Source of the DNA: Myxococcota bacterium
GTDB taxonomy: Bacteria > Myxococcota_A > UBA9160 > PR03
Reading direction: 5' to 3'
Length of the DNA: 5,413 nucleotides
NCBI GenBank assembly: GCA_025453505.1
Contig: JALOQG010000214.1
Coordinates: forward strand, 1 to 5,413
Numbering within the stretch: position 1 is the first letter of the stretch; every line of letters starts with the position of its first letter. The notes under the pieces were generated by a model that saw nothing but the letters and a program-made list of their open reading frames with translations, did no database searches and had not been told where the DNA came from. Shown piece by piece: positions 1 to 5,413 of the stretch. The position numbers were made by a program, and so were the translations under genes.

Positions 1-748
1 GCGGATAGGTCGCGGCGCCGCCCTGCACGGCCGGGAAGATCCCGCTCACCAGCAGATCGACCTCACCGCCGTCGAGTCGCGTCTGGAGGTACGCGATCAC
101 GTCGGGCGTGAGCGCGATCTCGAACACGACCTCCACGCCGCCCGGCACGAGATCGCCGGGCGCGAGGCCGTCGATCGTGCCGATGCCCCAGTAGTTGGTG
201 TCGAAGCCCTCCCGCACGTTGTTCGAGACGTCGCGTGCGACGCCGCTCGCCCAGTCGCTCGCGTACGCGTTGCGCACGCCCGGCGCCGGCGCACCCGGCG
301 GCGAGAAGGCGCTCGTCTCGGTGAACGAGGCCGTCGTGAAGCCGTTGCGGTAGGCGACGCCCGACACTTCGAGCGGTCGGCCCGTGTCGGCATCGACGCC
401 GCCCGGCAGGTAGCTCGCGTACGGGTCGTAGGTCGGGTCGTAGTTCCAGGCGCCTTGCTGACCTTCGGGCTTGAGCGTGAGCGTCAGCGTCGCCGACGTG
501 ATCACGTAGTTGCTCGCACCCTGGCCGGCCGCGATCGCGCCGCTCGTGTCGAAGTCGAGCAGGTACTGCGCGTCCTTGTCGTCGAAGCTCGGATCGGCGG
601 GTGCGCCGAACACCGAAGCCGTCGTCTCGAAGCCGGCGGCGCCGTTGAACGGATACATCCAGCGGTCGCCGGTCGCGTCGAAGGTCGTCGCGTCGGCGCT
701 CGCCGCCATGAGAAAGCCCGCGAGAGCGAGCGTGAGCATGCGATTCAT
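1..748 (-). CDS. Secreted protein of unknown function, C-terminus beyond the window
   Basis: The frame is open from ATG at 748 to the window edge, giving 249 residues without a stop, so the protein is partial. The start is supported by GAGGAG at 757-762, eight bases upstream. Residues 1-20 form a Sec signal peptide: MNR, a hydrophobic core, then an Ala-Asp-Ala cleavage site. The mature part is rich in Asp, Gly, Thr and aromatic residues, with alternating polar/hydrophobic stretches such as TSATLTLTL near residues 84-92, which suggests beta-sheet. It has a Tyr/Asp/Pro cluster at about 101-112 (WNYDPTYDPY). I see no catalytic motif, lipobox or membrane anchor in the visible part. It resembles long secreted beta-rich proteins that may end in a PEP-CTERM sorting signal, but that end is outside the window. 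Its role is unknown. It lies 141 bases after the importer operon and may be co-transcribed or have its own promoter. Confidence 0.8.
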   Translation of the reverse strand, partial: MNRMLTLALAGFLMAASADATTFDATGDRWMYPFNGAAGFETTASVFGAPADPSFDDKDAQYLLDFDTSGAIAAGQGASNYVITSATLTLTLKPEGQQGAWNYDPTYDPYASYLPGGVDADTGRPLEVSGVAYRNGFTTASFTETSAFSPPGAPAPGVRNAYASDWASGVARDVSNNVREGFDTNYWGIGTIDGLAPGDLVPGGVEVVFEIALTPDVIAYLQTRLDGGEVDLLVSGIFPAVQGGAATYP

Positions 749-889
749 CGTTCCATCTCCTCGTTGGGTGAGAGCGCCGTTTCCCCTTCCCAAGGGCGAA
801 CAGCTGGCTGGCCGGACGAGGCGGGCGGGCTGCGGTGCACCGGGCCTGCGCTCGAACCGCCCGGATGCGCCGTCTCGATCGGAAGCGGG
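749..889 (-). other. Intergenic gap with GC-rich dyad symmetry
   Basis: This gap separates the 206-residue protein from the secreted protein. It holds a 7-bp stem, CGGGCGG at 822-828 pairing with CCGCCCG at 857-863. The 28-base loop contains the perfect palindrome CGGTGCACCG at 833-842. No run of T follows on the - strand, so it is not a classical intrinsic terminator; it could be an attenuating structure, a processing site or simply GC-rich noise. A smaller dyad, CCCTT/AAGGG, lies at 784-796. A GGCCAGCCAGCTG motif (- strand, 801-813) resembles elements in the divergent promoter region. I found no convincing -35/-10 pair for the secreted-protein gene. Confidence 0.4.
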
Positions 890-1510
890 TCAGTCCACGA
901 CGGGTGCGAGGCCTCCGAAGCGGGTGTCCCAGCTCGCGAGATGTCGGAAGTGGATCACCACCTGGTCTTCCGTGGGGCCGTGGAAGAGCGTGTTGTGCCA
1001 ATGGACGTTGTCGTAGACCGAACCGCCCTCGAGCACGCTGGCGCGGCAGTCCATGTGCAGGCAGCGGAAGCGGCCGATCTCGCTCCGGTCCGTGAGATCG
1101 AAGACGTAGAAGACGAGCGCACAGCGCGCTTCGGCGCGCAGCGCCTCGACCAGCGGCGAGTCGGCGCTCAGCATCGTCGTGATGCTGGACGGGTCGAAGT
1201 CCGCCGCCGAGCGGTAGCAGCGCTTCAGCGATTCGATGCCGCGGTCGTAGACGGCGCGCGATCCCTCGCCGATGCCCGACTCGTAGATTTCGCGCCACGC
1301 CTTGGTCTTCGCGTCGAGGTCGCGCGGCAGCAGGCCGCAGATGATCGAATGCGAGACGACGCCGAGCGCCGCGCCCGGCCTGCGAACCGTCACGAGCGGC
1401 GCGACGCCCGCGTGCGGCGCGCCGTTGCGCTGCTCCATCGTCCAGGCGCGCAGCTGCACCTGCCATTCGAGAAACGAGAGCGGCAGCGGCTTCACTCCAT
1501 CTCCGAGCAT
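890..1510 (-). CDS. Hypothetical 206-residue His/Cys-rich protein coupled to the importer operon
   Basis: I do not recognise this family. ATG at 1510 is preceded at 5 bases by a perfect AGGAGG (1516-1521), which itself overlaps the TAG stop of the ATPase gene, so translation is probably coupled. The protein has no signal peptide and no clear membrane segment, so it is probably cytoplasmic. The C-terminal half concentrates possible metal or cofactor ligands: Cys150 and Cys155 (CLHMDC) with His152, then His170, His172 and His177 (HWHNTLFH), and His187 and His190 (HFRH). Further Cys residues are at 58, 98 and 130. The segment around 128-190 alternates hydrophobic and polar residues as in a beta-barrel or cupin-like fold, but this is only an impression. 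As the last coupled gene of an iron- or tetrapyrrole-type importer it could handle the imported ligand, for example by binding, release or modification. That is inference from context. Codon use matches its neighbours. Confidence 0.85.
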   Translation of the reverse strand: MLGDGVKPLPLSFLEWQVQLRAWTMEQRNGAPHAGVAPLVTVRRPGAALGVVSHSIICGLLPRDLDAKTKAWREIYESGIGEGSRAVYDRGIESLKRCYRSAADFDPSSITTMLSADSPLVEALRAEARCALVFYVFDLTDRSEIGRFRCLHMDCRASVLEGGSVYDNVHWHNTLFHGPTEDQVVIHFRHLASWDTRFGGLAPVVD

Positions 1511-1515
1511 CGGAT

Positions 1516-1521
1516 CCTCCT
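1516..1521 (-). promoter_or_regulatory. Ribosome binding site overlapping the ATPase stop codon
   Basis: On the - strand the sequence reads AGGAGG five bases before ATG at 1510. Its first two bases are the last two of the upstream TAG stop (1520-1522). Ribosomes finishing the ATPase would terminate on this site, which supports coupled translation of the 206-residue protein and fixes its start. Confidence 0.85.
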
Positions 1522-2326
1522 AGAGCGCACGGACCGGGTCGGCCGGGCGCAACACCTGGACGCGCATGCGTCCGTCTTCTTTCGCGACGCGCGCGTCGAC
1601 GCCGAACACGTCGCAGAGCATCGCTTCGTCGATCACGCGCTCGGGCGCGCCCGCCGCGTAGAGGCGGCCGCGGTGCAGGATCGCGACGCGATGCGCCAGC
1701 GACGCGGCTTGTTCGAGATCGTGCAGCGACACGACGATCGCGACGCGCCGGTCCTGGTTGATGCGCGCGAGCCGTGCGAGCACGTCCCACTGGTGGCGTA
1801 CGTCGAGCGCCGCGGTGGGCTCGTCGAGCAGCAGCACGGGCGTCTCCTGGGCGAGCGCGAGCGCGAGCCATGCGCGACGGCGCTCGCCTCCGGACAACGT
1901 CTCGAGCGTCCGGCCGCGCAGGTCGCCGAGCTCGAGCGCCGCGATCGCCTCGCGCACCGCGGCGCGGTCCGCCGCGCTCGGCGGGGTGAGCGCGCGCCGG
2001 TGCGGATGCCTGCCGCTCGCGACCAGCTGCTCGACCGAGATGCCTTCGACGCAGCTCGGATCCTGCGGCATGCGAGCGACCTGGCGCGCGAACGTGCGTG
2101 GCGCGTGCCGCCACACGTCGGTGCCGGTCGCCTCGATGCGGCCGAGGCGCGGCCGTAGCGCACGGCCGAGCGCCGCGAGCAGCGTCGATTTCCCCGACCC
2201 GTTCGGCCCGACGAGCGCGACGATCTCACCGGCGTGCACGGCGAGCGAAACGTCGCGCACGACGTCGCGCTCGCTGCCGGGCGGCCGCAAGTGGACACGC
2301 TGCGCGTGGAGCATCGGCACCGTCAC
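1520..2326 (-). CDS. ABC transporter ATPase of the FecCD/BtuCD importer class (FepC/HmuV-like)
   Basis: This is the cytoplasmic subunit that hydrolyses ATP to drive import by the adjacent permease. From GTG at 2326 it is 268 residues, normal for FepC/FecE/HmuV/BtuD relatives. All ABC landmarks are intact: Walker A GPNGSGKST at 40-48, Q-loop Gln88 (RMPQ), signature LSGGERRR at 144-151, Walker B LLLDEP at 165-170, D-loop ALD at 173-175 and switch His202 (SLHDLEQ). The SGRHPH stretch at 104-109 and the FGVDAR C-terminal segment are typical of iron-chelate and haem importer ATPases. The start is chosen at GTG 2326 because it overlaps the permease stop as GTGA. AGAAGG at 2331-2336 lies 4 bases upstream of it and 10 bases upstream of a second in-frame GTG at 2320. 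ATG at 2314 is a third option without a good binding site. The motifs do not separate siderophore, haem and cobalamin substrates. Confidence 0.95.
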   Translation of the reverse strand: MTVPMLHAQRVHLRPPGSERDVVRDVSLAVHAGEIVALVGPNGSGKSTLLAALGRALRPRLGRIEATGTDVWRHAPRTFARQVARMPQDPSCVEGISVEQLVASGRHPHRRALTPPSAADRAAVREAIAALELGDLRGRTLETLSGGERRRAWLALALAQETPVLLLDEPTAALDVRHQWDVLARLARINQDRRVAIVVSLHDLEQAASLAHRVAILHRGRLYAAGAPERVIDEAMLCDVFGVDARVAKEDGRMRVQVLRPADPVRAL

Positions 2327-3345
2327 GCGACCTTCTTCCACAGCAGCCACAGGAAGTACGGCGCGCCGAGCACCGCGAGCAGCGCACCGACCGGGAGCTC
2401 GAGCGGCGCCGCCGCGACCCGCGCGAACGCGTCGGCGAGTACCAGCAACGTGGCGCCCGCGAGCGCGGCGAGGGGCAGCAGCGTGCGATGCGTCGGTCCG
2501 GCGGCGATGCGCACCGCGTTCGGCACGACGAGACCGACGAAGGCCAGCAGGCCGGCGACGCTGACCGAGCCCGCCGCGAGCAGCGCACCGATCGAAGCCG
2601 CCGCGATGCGCGCGCGCCGCACGGGCAGCCCGACACCGGCGGCGGACGCATCGTCGAGCAGCAGGAGATCGAGCCAGCGCACGCAGAGCAGCGCCAGTGC
2701 GAGGCCGATCGCGGCCGTCGTGCCCGCGATCGCGACGTCGCCCCAGCTCGTGCCCGCGAGCGAGCCGACGACGAAGCCCGCGAAGGCCGGCGCGCGATCC
2801 GCGAACAGGAAGGTGACGACGGCGATCGCCGCGAAGAAGAGCGACTGCAGCGCGACGCCGGCCAATACGAGCCGCAGCGGGCCGACCGGGCGCGTCGTCG
2901 CGAACGCGACGCCGAGTACCAGCGCGACCGCGACGAGACCGCCCGCGAACGCCACGACCGGGACGAGCGCGGGCCACGCGGGGAAGAGCACGATCGCGAC
3001 GAGTCCCGCCGCGCCGGCCGCCGCGGTCACACCGAGCAGGCCGGGATCGGCGAGGGGATTGCGCACGGCGGCCTGCAGCAGCGTGCCGGCGACCGCGAGG
3101 GCCGCACCGATGGCGACCGCGGCGAGCACGCGCGGCAGGCGGATCTGCGCGATCACGGCGTGCTGCGGATGCGACGCGTCGGCGATCGCGCGCGGCAGCT
3201 CCGCGACCGGCACCGACACCGCGCCCGCCGCGATCGCCAACAGGCACGCGGCGAGGAGCAGCGCGCCGAAGAGCGCGGGGAGCGCGCCCGGTCGCGCGCG
3301 CAGCCGGCGCGAACGCAGCGCGATCGCGGCCGCGGCCGCTCTCAC
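2323..3345 (-). CDS. FecCD-family ABC transporter permease
   Basis: This inner-membrane permease of the BtuC/FecCD/HmuU family forms the channel for a ferric chelate or corrinoid. It has 340 residues from GTG at 3345, the usual family length, and is almost entirely hydrophobic, in keeping with about ten membrane helices. Family hallmarks are RLPR at 69-72, RNPLADP at 95-101, FVGLVVPN at 269-276, a THRTLLP loop at 285-291, the ADAFAR region at 304-309 and ELPVG at 316-320. The conserved Pro-His of the FVGL motif is Pro-Asn276 here. The start is the GTG of a GTGA overlap with the binding-protein stop (3342-3344), with GGAG at 3353-3356 seven bases upstream. The next gene starts at GTG 2326, again overlapping this stop. 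The three genes are therefore almost certainly one transcript. The upstream extension of the open frame, to 3504, runs inside the binding-protein gene in another frame and was discarded. Confidence 0.95.
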   Translation of the reverse strand: MRAAAAAIALRSRRLRARPGALPALFGALLLAACLLAIAAGAVSVPVAELPRAIADASHPQHAVIAQIRLPRVLAAVAIGAALAVAGTLLQAAVRNPLADPGLLGVTAAAGAAGLVAIVLFPAWPALVPVVAFAGGLVAVALVLGVAFATTRPVGPLRLVLAGVALQSLFFAAIAVVTFLFADRAPAFAGFVVGSLAGTSWGDVAIAGTTAAIGLALALLCVRWLDLLLLDDASAAGVGLPVRRARIAAASIGALLAAGSVSVAGLLAFVGLVVPNAVRIAAGPTHRTLLPLAALAGATLLVLADAFARVAAAPLELPVGALLAVLGAPYFLWLLWKKVA

Positions 3346-4238
3346 CGCTGCGCTCCGACGGCAGGAGCCGTTGCGGTTTCGCCGTTCGCGAGCGCGACGA
3401 GCGCGCGGGCGGCGTCGGGCAGCGCGAGGCCGGGATTCACGGTGAACAGGCCCGGGTCGAGTACGTGCACGCCGTCGACGGCCGACTGCGCGATGCCGCT
3501 CCACGCGCCCTGCGCGCCGATCTTCGCGTCGAGCGTCGCGCGGATCGCGCGCGGATCGCCGTGCGTGACGACCAGCACCAGCGCGGGGCGCGTCGTCGCG
3601 ATCTGCTCGTCGGAGATCTCGGCGTAGCCCGGGATGCGTTCGGCGCCGCCCGCGTGCTTCGACACGGAGTCGAAGCGCAGCGCGCCGAGCAGATCACCGA
3701 GCCAGCTGCGCTCGGTCACGACGAGCCAGCGCGCCGCCGTCCCGAAGAGTGCGAGCGTCGGAACCGGTGCGTCGAGGGCGAGCTGTGCGAGCGCCGCGCG
3801 CGAGGCGTCGATCTCGCGCTGCATCTCGGCGGCTACACCGGCCTGCACCGCGAGCCTCTCGAGCCCTTCGAAGGTCGCGGCGACGCTGGACGAGTCGAGC
3901 AGCAGCAGCTCCGCGCCGAGCGGTGCGACGTTCTCCGCGAGCCGCGCGTGCATCGAGACGTCGCCGACGACCACGTCCGGCCGCGCCACCGCGAGCGATT
4001 CGAGGCTCGGCGCGTGCGGCGTGCCGAGATCGACGACGCCGGCGCGCGCGGCCTCGTGCATCGAACGGCGAACGGTCGCTACGACGCGCACCCGCGGCGC
4101 CGGCATGCGCGCGAGAGCGTCGTCGACGTAGGGCAGCAGCGTCGCCACGCGGAGCGGCTCGGCTTCCGCTCGCGCGGAGGAGGGCGCCCACGCGGCGAGG
4201 CTGCCGAGGGCGACGAGGCCGAGGAGCAGGGGGCGCAT
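3342..4238 (-). CDS. Periplasmic substrate-binding protein of a FecCD-type importer
   Basis: This is the periplasmic receptor of the importer, of the TroA/BtuF-like class III fold (Peripla_BP_2). From ATG at 4238 it has 298 residues. Residues 1-24 form a signal peptide (MRPLLLGLVALG core, cut after Ala-Arg-Ala); no lipobox Cys is seen. Family features include the first strand LRVATLLPY at 29-37, PHAPSLESLAVARPDVVVGD at 74-93 (the PNLE-type segment ahead of a buried strand), a long central helix after the LLLDSSSVAATFEGL region, and a C-terminal GVHVLDPGLF-type strand followed by a helix. The haem-ligating Tyr motif of HmuT/ShuT is not apparent in the PHAPSLESL segment, which argues against a typical haem binder but does not settle the substrate. 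The start is uncertain: GTG at 4286 is in frame with GGAG at 4293-4296 six bases away, and TTG at 4298 is also open. The 4239-4286 segment has T-ending codons unlike the rest of the gene, so ATG 4238 is preferred. Confidence 0.9.
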   Translation of the reverse strand: MRPLLLGLVALGSLAAWAPSSARAEAEPLRVATLLPYVDDALARMPAPRVRVVATVRRSMHEAARAGVVDLGTPHAPSLESLAVARPDVVVGDVSMHARLAENVAPLGAELLLLDSSSVAATFEGLERLAVQAGVAAEMQREIDASRAALAQLALDAPVPTLALFGTAARWLVVTERSWLGDLLGALRFDSVSKHAGGAERIPGYAEISDEQIATTRPALVLVVTHGDPRAIRATLDAKIGAQGAWSGIAQSAVDGVHVLDPGLFTVNPGLALPDAARALVALANGETATAPAVGAQR

Positions 4239-4243
4239 CCGGA

Positions 4244-4264
4244 CCCGGCCGAGAGCCGGCCGGG
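4244..4264. other. GC hairpin just ahead of the binding-protein start
   Basis: CCCGGCC at 4244-4250 and GGCCGGG at 4258-4264 form a perfect 7-bp stem with a 7-base loop. In the - strand mRNA it ends five bases before ATG 4238, where it would hide the start region. If translation begins at GTG 4286 instead, the hairpin lies inside the signal-peptide coding sequence. It is either a translational control element or a hint about which start is used. Confidence 0.4.
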
Positions 4265-4367
4265 AATTCCCAAGACGAGCGGGCACGGTCTTCTCCAACT
4301 GGGGCGAGCGAAAACCTTCGCTCTTTCAGCTGGCTAGCGACGTGCCTGGCTGGCTGTTGCGACGCGC

Positions 4368-4396
4368 ACGGTAGGGGGCTTGAAATCGAAAGTCAA
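4368..4396 (-). promoter_or_regulatory. Candidate promoter for the importer operon
   Basis: On the - strand TTGACT at 4396-4391 (5 of 6 to the -35 consensus) is followed after 17 bases by TACCGT at 4373-4368, a weak -10 (3 of 6). It overlaps the opposite promoter and the operator, so the two units could be switched together. The weak -10 lowers confidence. Confidence 0.35.
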
Positions 4397-4402
4397 TTTC
4401 AA
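4380..4402. promoter_or_regulatory. Inverted-repeat operator, weakly Fur-box-like
   Basis: TTGAAAT at 4380-4386 is repeated in inverse as ATTTCAA at 4396-4402 with a 9-base spacer. The - strand 15-mer at 4387-4401 (TGAAATTGACTTTCG) matches the 7-1-7 Fur consensus TGATAATNATTATCA at 9 of 14 defined positions. The + strand 15-mer at 4381-4395 matches at 8 of 14. The repeat covers the -35 regions of both proposed promoters, where a repressor would block both units. The fit is loose, so another dimeric regulator is possible. Confidence 0.5.
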
Positions 4403-4409
4403 CTAGAGT
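4380..4409 (+). promoter_or_regulatory. Candidate promoter for the TonB receptor
   Basis: TTGAAA at 4380-4385 resembles a sigma-70 -35 box (5 of 6). TAGAGT at 4404-4409, 18 bases on, resembles a -10 box (4 of 6). A start near 4416 would give a leader of about 90 bases. It overlaps the inverted-repeat operator. Confidence 0.45.
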
Positions 4410-4489
4410 GCGGCTTCTTCCGGACCGGATCCCTCGAGCCAGCGAACGCCAGCCAGGCGGAGCGGCCGGAAACGAAAGCCCCCGGGCGT

Positions 4490-4495
4490 GGAGGT
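4490..4495 (+). promoter_or_regulatory. Ribosome binding site of the TonB receptor
   Basis: GGAGGT lies 11 bases upstream of ATG 4507. The spacing is longer than ideal, but no nearer in-frame start is available and the signal peptide begins right at this ATG. Confidence 0.6.
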
Positions 4496-4506
4496 GGACG
4501 TTTCCG

Positions 4507-5413
4507 ATGCGGGCGTGGCTCGTGTTTTCGCTCGCAGCGGGCGTGTTCGCCATTTCGCTCCCGGTCGCGTCGACCGGGCGGGCGCAGGACACCCCCGTGG
4601 AGGCACCGGAAATCCTGGTCGAGGAAGTGCGCACGGCGGATCCGGAGGTGGAGCAGGTCTACGAAGACCGCCCCGTCGAGACCGAGGTCGTGCGCGCGAA
4701 GACGATCGAGAAGCTCCCGGTGACGAACGCGGCGGATCTCGCACGACACCTGACCGGCGTCCGTACGCAGTCGCGTGTGCAGGGCGAGGAGGCGGTCGTC
4801 TCGATCGAAGGGCTGCCGCCCGAGTACACGCGCATCCTCGTCAACGGCCAGCGCTACTCCGGCGCGGTCGGCGGCGTCGACGACCTGCGCGACGTCCCCG
4901 TGCACGCGCTCGATCTCGTCGAGGTGAAGCGCGGCACGCAGGGCGTCCGCATGGGCGGAGAGGGCGCCGGCGGCGTGCTGAACTTCGTCACGCGCAAGGC
5001 CCCGGAAGAGGGCGTGCACGCCGGCTTCGACGGCGGCCTCGGCGATTTCGGCAAGCTCCTCGCGCAGGGCTCCAGCGAGTTCATGGCGGGTCCCGTCGGA
5101 ATCACGCTCTCGGCGGTGCACGACCAGATCGATGGCTTCGATCCGCGCGGCGACGCCGTGTTCGCGACCGGCGGCGGCAAGGACTCGCGCCGCACGAGTC
5201 GCGACCTCTACGGAACGGCGACCTGGTCGCCGCTCGAAAAGCTCGAGACACACGCGCGGCTCGGCTGGCGACGCGAGGACGAGAACTTCGTTCCGTACGA
5301 CGAAGATTCGTGGGTGCCGGGCGAACCCTATCGGGAAAAACATCCCGTTCCGGGCCGCCGCGACGCGACGCGCTGGGTCGCGACGAACGGCTTCGCATGG
5401 TCCGCGACCGAGG
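4507..5413 (+). CDS. TonB-dependent outer-membrane receptor, N-terminal 302 residues
   Basis: This is an outer-membrane gated channel that would take up a ferric siderophore, corrinoid or similar ligand with energy from TonB-ExbBD. ATG at 4507 is preceded by GGAGGT at 4490-4495, an 11-base spacing that is long but acceptable. Residues 1-26 are a signal peptide ending Gly-Arg-Ala before Gln27. PEILVEEV at 34-41 is a plausible TonB box, followed by an acidic linker to about residue 60. The plug domain runs from about 60 to 165: the ADLARHLTGV helix at 76-85, IEGLPPEYTRILVNGQR at 100-116 (compare the GPEYTLILIDG type of FepA-like receptors), VEVKRGTQGVRMGGEGAGGVLN from 138 and NFVTR at 159-163. 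Beta-barrel strands begin after about 170 and the gene leaves the window, where several hundred more residues are expected. It is divergent from the importer operon, the usual pairing for a shared substrate. Confidence 0.95.
   Translation, partial: MRAWLVFSLAAGVFAISLPVASTGRAQDTPVEAPEILVEEVRTADPEVEQVYEDRPVETEVVRAKTIEKLPVTNAADLARHLTGVRTQSRVQGEEAVVSIEGLPPEYTRILVNGQRYSGAVGGVDDLRDVPVHALDLVEVKRGTQGVRMGGEGAGGVLNFVTRKAPEEGVHAGFDGGLGDFGKLLAQGSSEFMAGPVGITLSAVHDQIDGFDPRGDAVFATGGGKDSRRTSRDLYGTATWSPLEKLETHARLGWRREDENFVPYDEDSWVPGEPYREKHPVPGRRDATRWVATNGFAWSATE

Larger units (their letters stand above)
4239..4506. promoter_or_regulatory. Divergent regulatory region between importer operon and TonB receptor
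   Basis: This 268-base non-coding stretch separates the two divergent units and is less GC-rich than the genes, above all at 4380-4405. It contains likely back-to-back promoters, a 7-bp inverted repeat with 9-base spacing, an 11-bp inverted repeat (GCCTGGCTGGC 4344-4354 with GCCAGCCAGGC 4448-4458) and an 8-bp inverted repeat (GGGGGCTT 4374-4381 with AAGCCCCC 4476-4483). The short palindrome TCCGGACCGGA lies at 4419-4429. The nested symmetry around position 4391-4430 suggests both directions share control. No cobalamin riboswitch core was found. Confidence 0.7.

Noticed and set aside
822..863. Intrinsic terminator after the 206-residue gene
   Set aside because: A 7-bp stem exists, but the loop is 28 bases and no T run follows on the - strand, so a terminator call is not supported.
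63..2114. A 683-residue open frame on the - strand
   Set aside because: It is extremely Arg-rich with no family features and crosses the frames of three supported genes. Long open shadow frames are expected at this GC content.
455..2158. A 567-residue open frame on the + strand
   Set aside because: It lies antisense to the ATPase and the 206-residue gene, has low-complexity Arg/Ala/Glu composition and no recognisable motif.
2327..3247. Upstream extension of the ATPase frame giving a 575-residue protein
   Set aside because: The extension runs through the permease gene in another frame and is Arg-rich noise; the ABC domain begins only after 2326.
2098..3627. A 509-residue Arg/Glu/Asp-rich open frame on the + strand
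   Set aside because: It is the antisense shadow of the permease gene; its charge pattern mirrors codons for Ala, Leu and Val on the other strand.
4239..4506. Cobalamin riboswitch in either leader
   Set aside because: AGCCAGG-like pieces recall one part of the cobalamin riboswitch, but the B12-box, the CCCGCAACTG-type core and sufficient length are missing.
4399..5343. A 314-residue open frame on the - strand, opposite the receptor
   Set aside because: The + strand frame has a signal peptide, TonB box and plug motifs; the - strand frame has none and shows shadow composition.
1..5413. tRNA, rRNA, CRISPR array, insertion sequence or phage elements
   Set aside because: No cloverleaf, spaced direct repeats, transposase frame or terminal repeats were seen; nearly all of the window is accounted for by the genes listed.

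Overview
The window is GC-rich DNA (about 70 % by eye) from a Gram-negative bacterium. A TonB-dependent outer-membrane receptor and a periplasmic binding protein with a Sec signal peptide show the double membrane. Coding frames use G or C at most third positions. The lineage cannot be fixed from this sequence; a GC-rich proteobacterium or a myxobacterial or other deltaproteobacterial relative would fit.

The layout is two divergent transcription units around a regulatory region at 4239-4506. To the right, on the + strand from 4507 and cut by the window end, is a TonB-dependent receptor. To the left, on the - strand, is a compact FecCD/BtuCD-type importer operon: periplasmic binding protein (4238-3342), membrane permease (3345-2323), ATPase (2326-1520), then an unrecognised 206-residue protein (1510-890). 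The first three genes overlap by four bases at GTGA junctions. The fourth gene's AGGAGG ribosome binding site overlaps the ATPase stop codon. After a 141-base gap comes a secreted protein of unknown function (748 to beyond position 1).

The receptor would bring a substrate (ferric siderophore, cobalamin, haem or a similar chelate) across the outer membrane using TonB energy. The binding protein would capture it in the periplasm, and the permease/ATPase pair would pump it into the cytoplasm. The exact substrate is not decided by the sequence. An AT-rich inverted repeat at 4380-4402 lies over the likely back-to-back promoters and loosely resembles a Fur box, so iron control is the leading guess.

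The parts least explained by known families are the translationally coupled 206-residue His/Cys-rich protein, the secreted protein after it, and a GCCAGCCAG-type element found in the same transcriptional orientation in all three leader regions. The importer itself is a familiar type. I do not see a clearly new system, but the 206-residue protein is the best candidate for an undescribed accessory component.
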